Positions 37,597-46,377 of a DNA stretch of 64,000 nt are shown here, in pieces (within the stretch, counting starts at the first letter, position 1; each line of letters opens with the position of its first letter). The notes beneath the pieces are model-generated. The model searched no databases. It had not been told where the DNA came from and saw only the letters and a program-made list of their open reading frames with translations. The DNA is taken from NCBI GenBank assembly GCA_913776195.1, contig CAJYMH010000031.1:248001-312000 (forward strand). Reading direction: 5' to 3'. Origin of the DNA: an uncultured Caulobacter sp. (lineage in GTDB: Bacteria; Pseudomonadota; Alphaproteobacteria; Caulobacterales; Caulobacteraceae). A program made the translations under genes and the position numbers.

Positions 37597-38754
37597 TCAG
37601 GCGGCCCGCGCCCTAACCGCCCGGTCCAACTCCGCGATGGCCAGGACGATATGATACAGCGAGCTCGCTGGCGCCGGTTCGTCCACGAAGGAGCCGTCCG
37701 GCTGCATGCGGTCCCGATAGAGACCGGGCACGGGCGTATCGAAATACTTCAGCAGCCCCTCAGCGCCTGCGCTGGCTGTGTTCCACCAGATGTCGTCGCC
37801 CGTCAGTTCGGCGGCCAGCACCCCGGCCTTGATCCGTTCGGTCTGCGCCCACAGCCGAGCCGTCAGGTCGTGGGGCGTCATATCGTCAAGCAGCGAGAAG
37901 AAGGCGACGCCACGCTGGGGATCGACCCCGGGTCCCTCCGCGATACGGATCATCCGCAGGGCCGCTTCGACGGCGTTCGGATGCGCCGCCAGACTGCCCC
38001 AACGCATCAGCAGCCAGCCCCATTCAAACTGATGGCCGGGCTCGAGGATGCGGCCGTCCAGGCCGGGCGCGGCGTTCCAGTCTCCATCGTAATATTCCCG
38101 CACGCCGCCGGTCTTCGGATCGACAAAGCGGCTCAGGGCCAGATTGGCGATCTCGTCCGCCAGTACGCGCCACTGTGCGTCGCCTCCGGCCTCGTCCCAT
38201 TCCAGGCAGGCCTCGAAAAGGTGCATGTGGGGGTTGGACAGCAATGGCGTGATCCGAGGCGAACCTTCCTCGAACCCGGCGATGGGGTGCTTGCGGTGCT
38301 CGATCAAGGCGTCGCGCAGGGTGACCGCGATGTCCTGCAGCCGCGCCTCCCCGGTCAGCCGATAGGCGACCGCCAGGCCGTAGAGCGCGAACGCCTGGTC
38401 ATAAAGCGCCACGCTGTCGTCGAGAGGCTCTCCCTCCGGGCTGACCAGGGTTCGGACCAAACCGTCCGGCCGCAGGTAGCGGCCGAGAAAGAAGTCGAGG
38501 CCGTGCGCCACCGCGGCCTCGGCCGGTCCGTCCCACCCCAGGGCCTTGGCGGCGGCGAAAGCGTAGATCTGCCGCGGCTGAACGCGTGCGCGACGCGGGG
38601 CTTCCACCGGCGTGCCGTCCTGGGCGATCTTCTCGTAGAAGCCGCCGCGCATATGGTCGGCGCCGACCTCCCACCAGATCGGGTAGGCGTCCTTGAGGAG
38701 CCAGCTCTTCAGCGTGGCGCAGAGTTCTGCGGCCTTGTCGAAGGCTTCGGACAT
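37597..38754 (-). CDS. AGE-family epimerase/isomerase (mannose-6-phosphate isomerase type)
   Basis: 385 residues of an (alpha/alpha)6-barrel. Conserved AGE-family residues include HMRGGFYE, the NPHMHLFEACLEW motif near 190 and the QFEWGWLL region. The family includes N-acetylglucosamine 2-epimerase and bacterial mannose-6-phosphate isomerase; a manC gene 4.5 kb away makes a mannose role plausible, though cellobiose 2-epimerase cannot be excluded. It is divergent from the GmhB-like gene. Confidence 0.87.
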   Translation of the reverse strand: MSEAFDKAAELCATLKSWLLKDAYPIWWEVGADHMRGGFYEKIAQDGTPVEAPRRARVQPRQIYAFAAAKALGWDGPAEAAVAHGLDFFLGRYLRPDGLVRTLVSPEGEPLDDSVALYDQAFALYGLAVAYRLTGEARLQDIAVTLRDALIEHRKHPIAGFEEGSPRITPLLSNPHMHLFEACLEWDEAGGDAQWRVLADEIANLALSRFVDPKTGGVREYYDGDWNAAPGLDGRILEPGHQFEWGWLLMRWGSLAAHPNAVEAALRMIRIAEGPGVDPQRGVAFFSLLDDMTPHDLTARLWAQTERIKAGVLAAELTGDDIWWNTASAGAEGLLKYFDTPVPGLYRDRMQPDGSFVDEPAPASSLYHIVLAIAELDRAVRARAA

Positions 38755-38856
38755 GGCGGGCACTCCAGCAATCGGGCAAAGGGGTTTTGAGGCGTATCGC
38801 CCTGGTTCGCAACGGTCCCGCTTGAGGGGCGGTTCCCGCCCGTCTAAAGCCGAACC

Positions 38857-39366
38857 ATGAAATCCGCGCTGAAGGCCGTGCTGTTTGATCGCGACGGGGT
38901 GTTGAACCTCGACGAAGGCTACACCCACAGGCCGGAGGATCTGGTCTGGACGCCCGGCGCGCGGGCCGCCATCCGTCGCCTGAACGATGCGGGTGTGAAG
39001 GTTGTCGTGGTCACCAACCAGTCGGGCGTGGCACGAGGCCTGTATGACCTCGCCGCCGTCGATCGGTTTCATGCGGAAATGCAGCGCCAGCTGGCGGACG
39101 ACGGGGCGAGCATCGACGCCTTCTACGCCTGCCCGTACCACAAGGACGCCCAGATCGAGGCGTGGCGGCATCCCGATCATCCCGACCGCAAGCCCAATCC
39201 CGGCATGCTGCTGGCCGCTCTTCGCGACTTCGGCCTCAGTCCGGATCAGGCCCTGATGATTGGTGACCGGAACTCCGACATGGAGGCCGCGCGCCGGGCC
39301 GGCATGCCGGGTCATCTCTACGAGGGCGGCGATCTGGACGCCCTGGTCGCGCGGGTGACCGCGTGA
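38857..39366 (+). CDS. gmhB: HAD-family heptose-bisphosphate phosphatase-like (GmhB type)
   Basis: 169 residues. HAD motif I is DRDGVLN (10-16), motif II TNQSG, motif III K with GDRNSD. The size and insert match D-glycero-D-manno-heptose-1,7-bisphosphate 7-phosphatase. In the usual zinc loop only one Cys and several His remain (CPYHKDAQIEAWRHPDH), so zinc may be lost or bound differently. It overlaps the rfbD GTG by 4 bases. Confidence 0.85.
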   Translation: MKSALKAVLFDRDGVLNLDEGYTHRPEDLVWTPGARAAIRRLNDAGVKVVVVTNQSGVARGLYDLAAVDRFHAEMQRQLADDGASIDAFYACPYHKDAQIEAWRHPDHPDRKPNPGMLLAALRDFGLSPDQALMIGDRNSDMEAARRAGMPGHLYEGGDLDALVARVTA

Positions 39367-40253
39367 TCCGCATCCTTCAGTTCGGCTCCACGGGGCAGGT
39401 CGCCCGCTGTGTCCTCGCCGCCGCCGAAGCACGGGTGCAGGTGACAGCCCTGTCGCGGGCGGAGTGCGACCTGTCAGATTCCGCCGCTATTGCGGCGGTT
39501 ATCGAGGCCGCTGACTGCGATCTTGTTCTCAACTGCGCCGCCTTCACCGCCGTGGACGCGGCCGAAAGCGACCCGGAGACCGCTGTGGCGGTGAATGTGG
39601 ATGCGCCCGCCGCCATGGCGCGGGCCTGCGCCGCGCGCGGCCTGCCGTTGATTCACCTGTCCACCGACTACGTCTTCGACGGCGCCAAGGGCGCCCTCTA
39701 TGCGGAGACTGACGTGGCGACGCCGCTCGCCTCGGTCTATGCGCGCTCCAAGCTGGCGGGCGAGGCCGCCGTGCTGGCCTACGCCAAGGGGGTGGTTTTC
39801 CGCATCGCCTGGGTGTTCTCGCCTCTGAGCCGCAACTTCGTCACCGTGATGATGCGCCTGGCGCGGGAGCGTGACGAGGTGCGCATCGTGGCCGATCAGA
39901 CCAGCACCCCCACCAGCGCGGTCGATCTAGCGGACTTCCTGGTGCGGACCGCGTCGCGTTGGGCCGGCGCGTCCGAGGGTGACGAGGCTTTCGGTCTGTT
40001 CCACTTCGCCAACGCCGGGATCGCCACACGCTTTGAACTGGCCTCCGCCGCCATCGCCCGTGATCCGCAGACGCGCGCGCGCCTGACGCCAGTGCCCATG
40101 ACCGCCTTTCCCGAGCCGTCGCCGCGACCGGTCTATTCGGCCCTCGACACCGCAAAACTGTCACGGGTTTTCGCCGAGCATCCGCGTCCCTGGCGCGAAG
40201 CCGTGGTGGAAACCGCTGACGCTCTGGTGGCGAACGGCGCTTTGAACAGCTAA
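39363..40253 (+). CDS. rfbD: dTDP-4-dehydrorhamnose reductase
   Basis: 296 residues from GTG 39363 overlapping the gmhB-like stop (GTGA). Rossmann start GSTGQVAR, then TDYVFDG and the YxxxK pair YARSK. It completes dTDP-L-rhamnose synthesis. rfbA, rfbB and rfbC are not in the window. Confidence 0.94.
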   Translation: MIRILQFGSTGQVARCVLAAAEARVQVTALSRAECDLSDSAAIAAVIEAADCDLVLNCAAFTAVDAAESDPETAVAVNVDAPAAMARACAARGLPLIHLSTDYVFDGAKGALYAETDVATPLASVYARSKLAGEAAVLAYAKGVVFRIAWVFSPLSRNFVTVMMRLARERDEVRIVADQTSTPTSAVDLADFLVRTASRWAGASEGDEAFGLFHFANAGIATRFELASAAIARDPQTRARLTPVPMTAFPEPSPRPVYSALDTAKLSRVFAEHPRPWREAVVETADALVANGALNS

Positions 40254-40262
40254 GAGGCAAGC

Positions 40263-40916
40263 ATGCAGATTTTCCTCGACTCCACCGACACCAAGCAGAT
40301 CGCCGAGCTCGCCGAGACGGGCCTCGTGGACGGCGTGACCACCAATCCGACCCTGATCGCCAAGTCGGGCAGGCCGATGCTGGAGGTGATCGCCGAAATC
40401 TGCGAATTGATCCCAGGTCCCATCAGCGCCGAGGTCGCCGCCATTAAGGCCGACGCCATGATCGCCGAGGGCGAGAAGCTGGCCGGCATCGCTCCCAACG
40501 TGGTGGTGAAGGTGCCCCTGACCCGCGACGGCCTGATCGCCACCGGCCATTTCAGCCGCCAGGGCATCAAGACCAACGTGACCTTGTGCTTCTCGGCGGT
40601 GCAGGCCCTGCTCGCCGCCAAGGCCGGAGCCACCTACATCTCGCCCTTCATCGGCCGCCTGGACGACCAGGGCGCCGATGGCATGGGCCTGATCACCGAC
40701 ATCCGAGCGATCTACGACAACTACGGCTTCGACACCGAGATTCTGGCCGCCTCGATCCGCACCACGGGCCATGTGAAGGAGGCCGCCCTTTCCGGCGCCG
40801 ACTGCGCGACCCTTCCGGCGAATGTCTTCGGCGAGCTGTTCAAGCATCCCCTCACCGACAAGGGGCTGGAGCAGTTCCTAAAGGATTGGGCGGGCACGGG
40901 CCAGTCGATCCTCTAG
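40263..40916 (+). CDS. tal: Transaldolase (short type, TalC/fructose-6-phosphate aldolase group)
   Basis: 217 residues. The Schiff-base lysine is K84 in VVVKVPLT, preceded by [11 protein letters not shown] and followed by [10 protein letters not shown]. This short form acts in the non-oxidative pentose phosphate pathway and complements the transketolase at 25.7 kb. GAGGCAAGC precedes ATG. Confidence 0.95.
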   Translation: MQIFLDSTDTKQIAELAETGLVDGVTTNPTLIAKSGRPMLEVIAEICELIPGPISAEVAAIKADAMIAEGEKLAGIAPNVVVKVPLTRDGLIATGHFSRQGIKTNVTLCFSAVQALLAAKAGATYISPFIGRLDDQGADGMGLITDIRAIYDNYGFDTEILAASIRTTGHVKEAALSGADCATLPANVFGELFKHPLTDKGLEQFLKDWAGTGQSIL

Positions 40917-41011
40917 AGTCTGCGATGACAGGGCCTTGGGCTAGTCTGTCCAAGATTTAATCCACGTTGCTGTTATGTAATTGGCCTGAGCACGATGTGA
41001 GCGGGCACACC

Positions 41012-41034
41012 TCCCCTCGAGACTTCTGAGGGGA
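41012..41034 (+). promoter_or_regulatory. Hairpin covering the ribosome site of the outer-membrane receptor gene
   Basis: Inverted repeat tcccctc / gagggga (7 bases) with a 9-base loop; the right arm contains the Shine-Dalgarno AGGGGA of the gene starting at 41042. Closed, it would hide that site. Confidence 0.4.
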
Positions 41035-41041
41035 AGACACC

Positions 41042-43066
41042 ATGCGTATGCAACTGCTCGCGGCGGCGTCCGTGTTAGGCCTGGCTTCGGCCATGAGCAG
41101 TATTGCCCTGGCCCATGCGCCGGCTGTGCCCGCCGCGCCGGCCGCCTCGGCCAACGGCGTCATCTCCTTCGCCCCAGACTTCTTCGCCGCCCTGCTGCCG
41201 AACACGGCGCTGGAGATGGTGGAGCGGATTCCCGGCTTTGAGTTGGAAGACGGCGAGGACCTGCGCGGCTTCGCCGGCGCCCAGGGCAATGTCCTGATAG
41301 ACGGCGTGCGTCCGGCCTCCAAGTCGGACACCGGCTCCACCGTCCTGCAGCGCACGCCCGCCACCCGGGTCGAGCGCATTGATCTGATCCGCGGCGGAGC
41401 TGGCGGCATAGACATGCAGAACTATGCGGTGGTGGTGAACGTCGTCCTCAAGCCCGAGGCGGCGCGTGAACACATCGTCACCGTTGAACCCTACCTCTTC
41501 GAGGGCGGGCCGGAGATGTACCGCCTGCGCTATGAGTTCAGCTCCAGCAAGGACGGTCGCAAGTGGGGCGTTCAACTCGGCCAGGGCGTGGGCATCGACG
41601 ACGGCACCGGCCCGGGCCGCCTGACCCGGCGCCGCGCCGACGGCAGCCTGATCTCCGACGAGCCCATGGAGACCGACTTCAAGGGCGGCGGCCAGTACCT
41701 GCGCGGCAACTGGGCGGGCCCCGTCCTTGGCGGCCGTCTGGAACTGACCGGCAGCCTGGACGACGACTTCTGGCGCAGCAGCGCCGCCTTCGGTCAGAAC
41801 GATCGTTACCGCCGTTCGGACTATCGCGAGGACGAACTGAGCGGCGACATCGGCGCCCGTTACGAGCGCCGCTTCGCCAACAATCTGCGCCTTGAGGCAC
41901 GCCTGATCCAGAACCTGGAGGATGGCGAGTCGGTGGAGCGCAGCCGGGGCTTCGGCGCCGAGCAGGTGTTCACCGCCGACTATCAGTCGGGCGAGAGCAT
42001 CGCGCGCGCCTCCCTGCGTTGGGAAGGTTCGCCCAAGCTCACCCTCGAGGGCGGCGGCGAGGCGGCCTACAACTTCCTCGACACCAAGCAGCGCTTCACC
42101 ATCGGCGGCGAGGCCGTGCCCCTGCCTAGCGCCTCGGTGAAGGTCGAGGAGAAGCGTGGCGAGATGTTCGCCCAAGCGATCTGGCGGCCGCGTGCGGACC
42201 TGGTCGTCGACGGCATCGTGCGGGTCGAGCGCTCCGTCATCAGCCAGTCTGGCGACGCCACTTCGGAGAAGACCTTCACCTTCGTGAAGCCGCGCGTGGT
42301 CGCCACCTGGACGCCGATCAAGAACAACCAGTTCCGCTTCCGCTTCGAACGTGAGCTGGGCCAGCTCGACTTCGGCGACTTCGCGGCCTCGGCGGCGCTC
42401 GACAACGACCAGGTGTTCGGCGGCAACGTCGACCTGGAGCCGGAACAGCGCTGGATCAGCGAGTTCGTCTATGAGCGTCGATTCTGGGGTGACGGCGTGG
42501 TCAGCCTGACTCTGCGCCATGACGAGATCATCGACGCCATCGACCAGATTCCCTTGCCGGACGATCTGTCGGCCACAGGCAACATCGGCGACGGCACGCT
42601 GAACCGCGTGGCGATCAACCTGACCCTGCCGCTGGAGCGCTTCAAGGTTCCGGGCGGGCGTCTGGTGGTCAACACCAAGTGGGACCGCACGGAGGTGATC
42701 GACCCGACCACGGGCGACAAGCGCCGCATCTCGTGGGTGGAGCATAACCGCCACCTGATCAGCTTCACCCAGGACCTGCCGCGCTGGAAGCTGACCTACG
42801 GGATCGACTACATCCCGCCCTTCAAGCGGGTCCGTTTCCGCCCGGACGAGACCGTGCGGATGGAGGTCAACAACTACCTCCAAGTCTATGCCGAGTATAA
42901 ACCCAAGCCCGATCTCGCCATCCGCGTGATGGTGACCCGCTGGGAGGACTTCCCGTTCGAGCGGACGATCTACGCCGACCGCTTCACCCGTCAGGTCGAG
43001 ATGGTTGAGTTGCGCCAGACGGACCCGCGAGAGTTCGTGCAGATCCGCCTGCGCAAGAGCTTCTAG
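41042..43066 (+). CDS. TonB-receptor-like outer-membrane protein
   Basis: 674 residues. Signal peptide (1-24, cut after AHA). The plug-like region (about 35-140) has GVISFAPDFFAALLPNTALEMV, GNVLIDGVRP, and a VERIDLIRGG motif typical of TonB-dependent receptors, then a beta-barrel ending in QIRLRKSF with C-terminal Phe. The plug is shorter than usual and no classical TonB box is visible, so the ligand and energy source are uncertain. Its TAG overlaps the stop of the convergent hydrolase by 2-3 bases (CTAG). Confidence 0.85.
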   Translation: MRMQLLAAASVLGLASAMSSIALAHAPAVPAAPAASANGVISFAPDFFAALLPNTALEMVERIPGFELEDGEDLRGFAGAQGNVLIDGVRPASKSDTGSTVLQRTPATRVERIDLIRGGAGGIDMQNYAVVVNVVLKPEAAREHIVTVEPYLFEGGPEMYRLRYEFSSSKDGRKWGVQLGQGVGIDDGTGPGRLTRRRADGSLISDEPMETDFKGGGQYLRGNWAGPVLGGRLELTGSLDDDFWRSSAAFGQNDRYRRSDYREDELSGDIGARYERRFANNLRLEARLIQNLEDGESVERSRGFGAEQVFTADYQSGESIARASLRWEGSPKLTLEGGGEAAYNFLDTKQRFTIGGEAVPLPSASVKVEEKRGEMFAQAIWRPRADLVVDGIVRVERSVISQSGDATSEKTFTFVKPRVVATWTPIKNNQFRFRFERELGQLDFGDFAASAALDNDQVFGGNVDLEPEQRWISEFVYERRFWGDGVVSLTLRHDEIIDAIDQIPLPDDLSATGNIGDGTLNRVAINLTLPLERFKVPGGRLVVNTKWDRTEVIDPTTGDKRRISWVEHNRHLISFTQDLPRWKLTYGIDYIPPFKRVRFRPDETVRMEVNNYLQVYAEYKPKPDLAIRVMVTRWEDFPFERTIYADRFTRQVEMVELRQTDPREFVQIRLRKSF

Positions 43067-44481
43067 TAGACGAAGGCCATGGGCGTGTCCTTGGCCGGCA
43101 GGCAGGCGCGGTCCACCGGCTTGGAGGGGTCGAGGAAGAAGTCGCGCACCATCTTGCGGGTGCAGGGGCTGGTCCCAGCCACGCCGTGGGTGGCGTTGGT
43201 GACGATCACCACCTGGCTGGCGGCATAGCCCTTGGCGGCCGCCTCGGTCAGTTCGGGCGGGCAGCCTGGGTCGATCTCTGCGGCGAGGAACAGGGTGGGG
43301 ATCTTCGTCTTCACTGGCTGCTGCTCTACGGGTGAAAGCTTGCCCCAGTTCACAGCGGCGCAGATGTCGTGGATGCGCTCCATCGGCGCGACCATCAACT
43401 CAGCCACCGGGTCGCCCTTGGCGCCGGCCATGATCCCCGCGCGCTTCTCGAAGGGAATCTCCTCCTTGCACAGATGGGTCATGAACTGCCCTTCGGAGTA
43501 GTAGTCCCGCGAGGCCATGAACGCGTCCATGGGCGACATGTCGCCGGCGATGATCTTCGACAGCTGCTGGGGCAGGACGGGGGCGGCGAAGTAGCTGGCG
43601 TCCATCAGGTAGCCGCCCAGATCGTCGGCCGTGTAGGTCTTGCCGCCGATGGTCTGCGGGCCGGCCATGAACTTGGCGGCCGTCGCCTGCAGCCGGCCCT
43701 TCAGGTTCGGATAGCGGTTGGCGCATTCGGTGATCGCCTCGCACTTGGCCATGACCACATAAAGCGAACTGGCGACCATCTCCGGCCCGCCGACGGTCCA
43801 GGCGGCCTCCGGCGGCCAGGGGCTGTCCTGCACCACGGCGCGGACGCCGTCCGCCGCGTGGGTCTGGACCGCCGCCTCTATGCGCGTGCCATAGGAGCCG
43901 CCGTAAAGGTCGATCTGGTCAAGCTTCAGCGCCTTGCGCATGTCCTGAACGTCGCGGGCGACCTCCACGGCGTTGTATCGCGTCAGGTCCACGCCCTGGG
44001 CCTGGAAGGCCTTTAGGCAGGCCATGATGCCGTCTGCATCCTTTTTCGATGGCGGGCCCGCGTCGGTCAGGGCCGTGCCGGGACAGTTCATGTTCGGCTG
44101 GCTAAGGCCCGTGCCGCGTTGATCGAAGAAGATCCAGTCCTGATCGACGGCGACGAACTCCTTGGCGGCGGGCCGCTTCAGCCGCGCGGGCACGCTCTCC
44201 ACCGCGTCGCCGCCGGGACCGCCGTGAAAGTAGATCACGGGCGGCAAGGCCTTGGGCTCCAGCGCGCGGACGATGGCCACCGGGAACGTGATGCGCCGGG
44301 ACTTGGGATCGCCACGCGCCTCGTCCACCGACATGGTTCCGCAGTCCACCTTGTAAGGGACGCCAGCGTAGTCGCCGACGCAGGCGCCAGGGGTGAATTG
44401 CGGCTCGGCGGCCTTGGCAGCGCCGCCGACAACGGCCAGAAACGCAAAACCCGCCAGGGGCGCCCACAAGGAACGGATCAT
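43063..44481 (-). CDS. Secreted alpha/beta hydrolase (proline iminopeptidase/TAP type)
   Basis: 472 residues from ATG 44481, with GGGGAGAAAAG upstream. Signal peptide (1-25). HGGPGG oxyanion motif near 86-91, nucleophile S196 in GGSYG, a cap region, and the TAP-like C-terminal domain (about 380-470) with catalytic Asp in EIDPG and His in NATHG. Several Cys suggest disulfides. It probably removes N-terminal residues from peptides in the periplasm. Confidence 0.9.
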   Translation of the reverse strand: MIRSLWAPLAGFAFLAVVGGAAKAAEPQFTPGACVGDYAGVPYKVDCGTMSVDEARGDPKSRRITFPVAIVRALEPKALPPVIYFHGGPGGDAVESVPARLKRPAAKEFVAVDQDWIFFDQRGTGLSQPNMNCPGTALTDAGPPSKKDADGIMACLKAFQAQGVDLTRYNAVEVARDVQDMRKALKLDQIDLYGGSYGTRIEAAVQTHAADGVRAVVQDSPWPPEAAWTVGGPEMVASSLYVVMAKCEAITECANRYPNLKGRLQATAAKFMAGPQTIGGKTYTADDLGGYLMDASYFAAPVLPQQLSKIIAGDMSPMDAFMASRDYYSEGQFMTHLCKEEIPFEKRAGIMAGAKGDPVAELMVAPMERIHDICAAVNWGKLSPVEQQPVKTKIPTLFLAAEIDPGCPPELTEAAAKGYAASQVVIVTNATHGVAGTSPCTRKMVRDFFLDPSKPVDRACLPAKDTPMAFVY

Positions 44482-44618
44482 CTTTTCTCCCCGAAAATTC
44501 AAACGCTCATAGGTCGCCAGAACCGCCCGTCGTGCAAGGCCCTGCAAGGACGCCCGGAGCCTGGCGCCGTATAACTACGGGATCGATCCGATACACGCAT
44601 GCCGCGATAAGTCGCCGC

Positions 44619-44792
44619 ATGGACCCTGAGTTCGAAACCTCTCCCTGGCCTATGGTGATCGTCGGTTTGATCGGCGCTTGCGGAGCTATGGCGGCTTACA
44701 TGAACGGCCGCCCCGGTCTGACGGCGATCGTCTGCGTCGCGACGCTGTTCTGCATGGCGGTTGTCCACCGCATGGCCCGCGACAAGGATTAG
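44619..44792 (+). CDS. Small membrane protein
   Basis: 57 residues from ATG 44619; a possible earlier start in the same frame lacks support. Two hydrophobic stretches (PMVIVGLIGACGAMAAY and TAIVCVATLFCMAVVH) suggest a two-helix membrane protein with a basic C-terminus (RMARDKD). The ribosome site is weak. No known family. Confidence 0.5.
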   Translation: MDPEFETSPWPMVIVGLIGACGAMAAYMNGRPGLTAIVCVATLFCMAVVHRMARDKD

Positions 44793-44974
44793 GTCGCCTG
44801 CCGGATCGCCGGCGCATGCGGATCGTGCGCTTACTGGCCTTGCGCGAGCCCGTGAGGATCACCACGCTTTTCCCGCGCAAGGATTTCTCGCCGTCCATCG
44901 CGGACTCGCTTTCGAACTTGCGCGTTTTGCCTCTAGAAGAGGGGCAAATCGTTCATTTTCGGCGGAGCCTCGCC

Positions 44975-46375
44975 ATGACTGACCAAATCCCGACCGCGCC
45001 CAAGGCGCAGTCCTCTGCGCTCGACCTGATCGGCTCGACCCCGATGATCGAGGTCCGCAACATCGACACCGGTCCCTGTCGACTGTTCCTGAAGCTCGAA
45101 AGCCAGAACCCCGGCGGTTCGATCAAGGACCGGGTCGCCCGCTCCATGATCGAGGCGGCGGAAAGGGACGGCAGCCTGAAGCCGGGCGGCACGATCATCG
45201 AGGCGACCGCCGGCAACACCGGCCTGGGTCTGGCGCAGGTCGCCAGCCTCAAGGGCTACAAGCTGATCCTGATCGTTCCGGACAAGATGGCCCGGGAGAA
45301 GATCCTGCACCTGCGCGCCATGGGCGTCGATGTGCGCCTGACCCGCAGCGACGTGGGCAAGGGTCACCCCGAATACTACCAGGACATGGCCCAGACCCTG
45401 GCCCAGTCCATCCCCGGCGCGATCTACGTCAACCAGTTCGAAAATCCGGCCAATCCGCTGGCGCATGAGACCGGCACCGCGCCGGAAATCTTCGCCCAGA
45501 TGGAGGGCGACGTGGACGCCATCGTGGTGGGCGTCGGCTCCGGCGGCACCCTGACGGGCGTCGGCCGCTATATGCAGAAACATTCGCCCAAGACCCAGAT
45601 GGTCCTGGCCGATCCGGTCGGTTCGATTCTCTGCGACTACGTGGCCACCGGGACCTATGGCGAGGCCGGCTCCTGGATCGTCGAAGGCATCGGCGAAGAC
45701 TTCATTCCCGCCGTCGCCGACATGAGCCTGGTCAAGAAGGCCTATTCGATCAGCGACCGCGAGAGCGTCGACACCGCCCGCCTGCTGCTGCGCAAGGAAG
45801 GCGTGCTGGCCGGCTCCTCGTCGGGCACCCTGCTGGCCGCCGCTCTGCGTTGGTGCCGCGAGCAGACCGAACCCAAGCGGGTCGTGACTCTGGTCTGCGA
45901 CACGGGCGCCAAGTACCTGACCAAGATGTTCAACGACATGTGGCTGGCGGCCCATGGCTTCGATGAGCGCGAACTGCACGGCGACCTGCGCGACCTGATC
46001 GCCAAGCGCTACGCCGACGGGGGCGTCGTGGCCATCGGCCCGCAGGACACGCTGATGACCGCCTACAACCGCATGCGCAGCGGCGACATCAGCCAGCTGC
46101 CCGTGGTTGATCACGGCAAGCTTGTCGGCATCCTCGACGAAAGCGACATCCTGGCCGCTGTCGAGGGCGGCGACGACCAGCCGGGCCCTCGCTTCAAGCA
46201 GCCGGTGTCCGAAGCCATGACCAAGGCGGTCAACACCCTCCAGGCCCATCAGGGCGTCGAGGCCCTGCCCGAGGTCTTCGACCGTGACGAGGTGGCCCTC
46301 GTCGTCGATGGCGACGAATTCATCGGCGTCATCACCCGCGTCGATCTGATCAATCACCTGCGTCTGACGGCCTGA
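44975..46375 (+). CDS. cbs: Cystathionine beta-synthase
   Basis: 466 residues. The PLP domain (about 10-330) holds Lys51 (PGGSIKDR), TAGNTG and the GSGGT phosphate loop. Two CBS domains (about 345-465) follow. It joins serine and homocysteine to cystathionine. GGAG lies 7 bases before ATG 44975. The lyase gene starts 2 bases after the stop, so the pair is one operon. Confidence 0.95.
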   Translation: MTDQIPTAPKAQSSALDLIGSTPMIEVRNIDTGPCRLFLKLESQNPGGSIKDRVARSMIEAAERDGSLKPGGTIIEATAGNTGLGLAQVASLKGYKLILIVPDKMAREKILHLRAMGVDVRLTRSDVGKGHPEYYQDMAQTLAQSIPGAIYVNQFENPANPLAHETGTAPEIFAQMEGDVDAIVVGVGSGGTLTGVGRYMQKHSPKTQMVLADPVGSILCDYVATGTYGEAGSWIVEGIGEDFIPAVADMSLVKKAYSISDRESVDTARLLLRKEGVLAGSSSGTLLAAALRWCREQTEPKRVVTLVCDTGAKYLTKMFNDMWLAAHGFDERELHGDLRDLIAKRYADGGVVAIGPQDTLMTAYNRMRSGDISQLPVVDHGKLVGILDESDILAAVEGGDDQPGPRFKQPVSEAMTKAVNTLQAHQGVEALPEVFDRDEVALVVDGDEFIGVITRVDLINHLRLTA

Positions 46376-46377
46376 GC

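Noticed and set aside
41075..42883. 602-codon minus-strand frame opposite the outer-membrane receptor gene
   Set aside because: Mirror of a codon-biased gene; the plus-strand frame has a signal peptide and receptor motifs.
44933..46357. Long minus-strand frame opposite cystathionine beta-synthase
   Set aside because: Antisense shadow; cbs motifs are on the plus strand.
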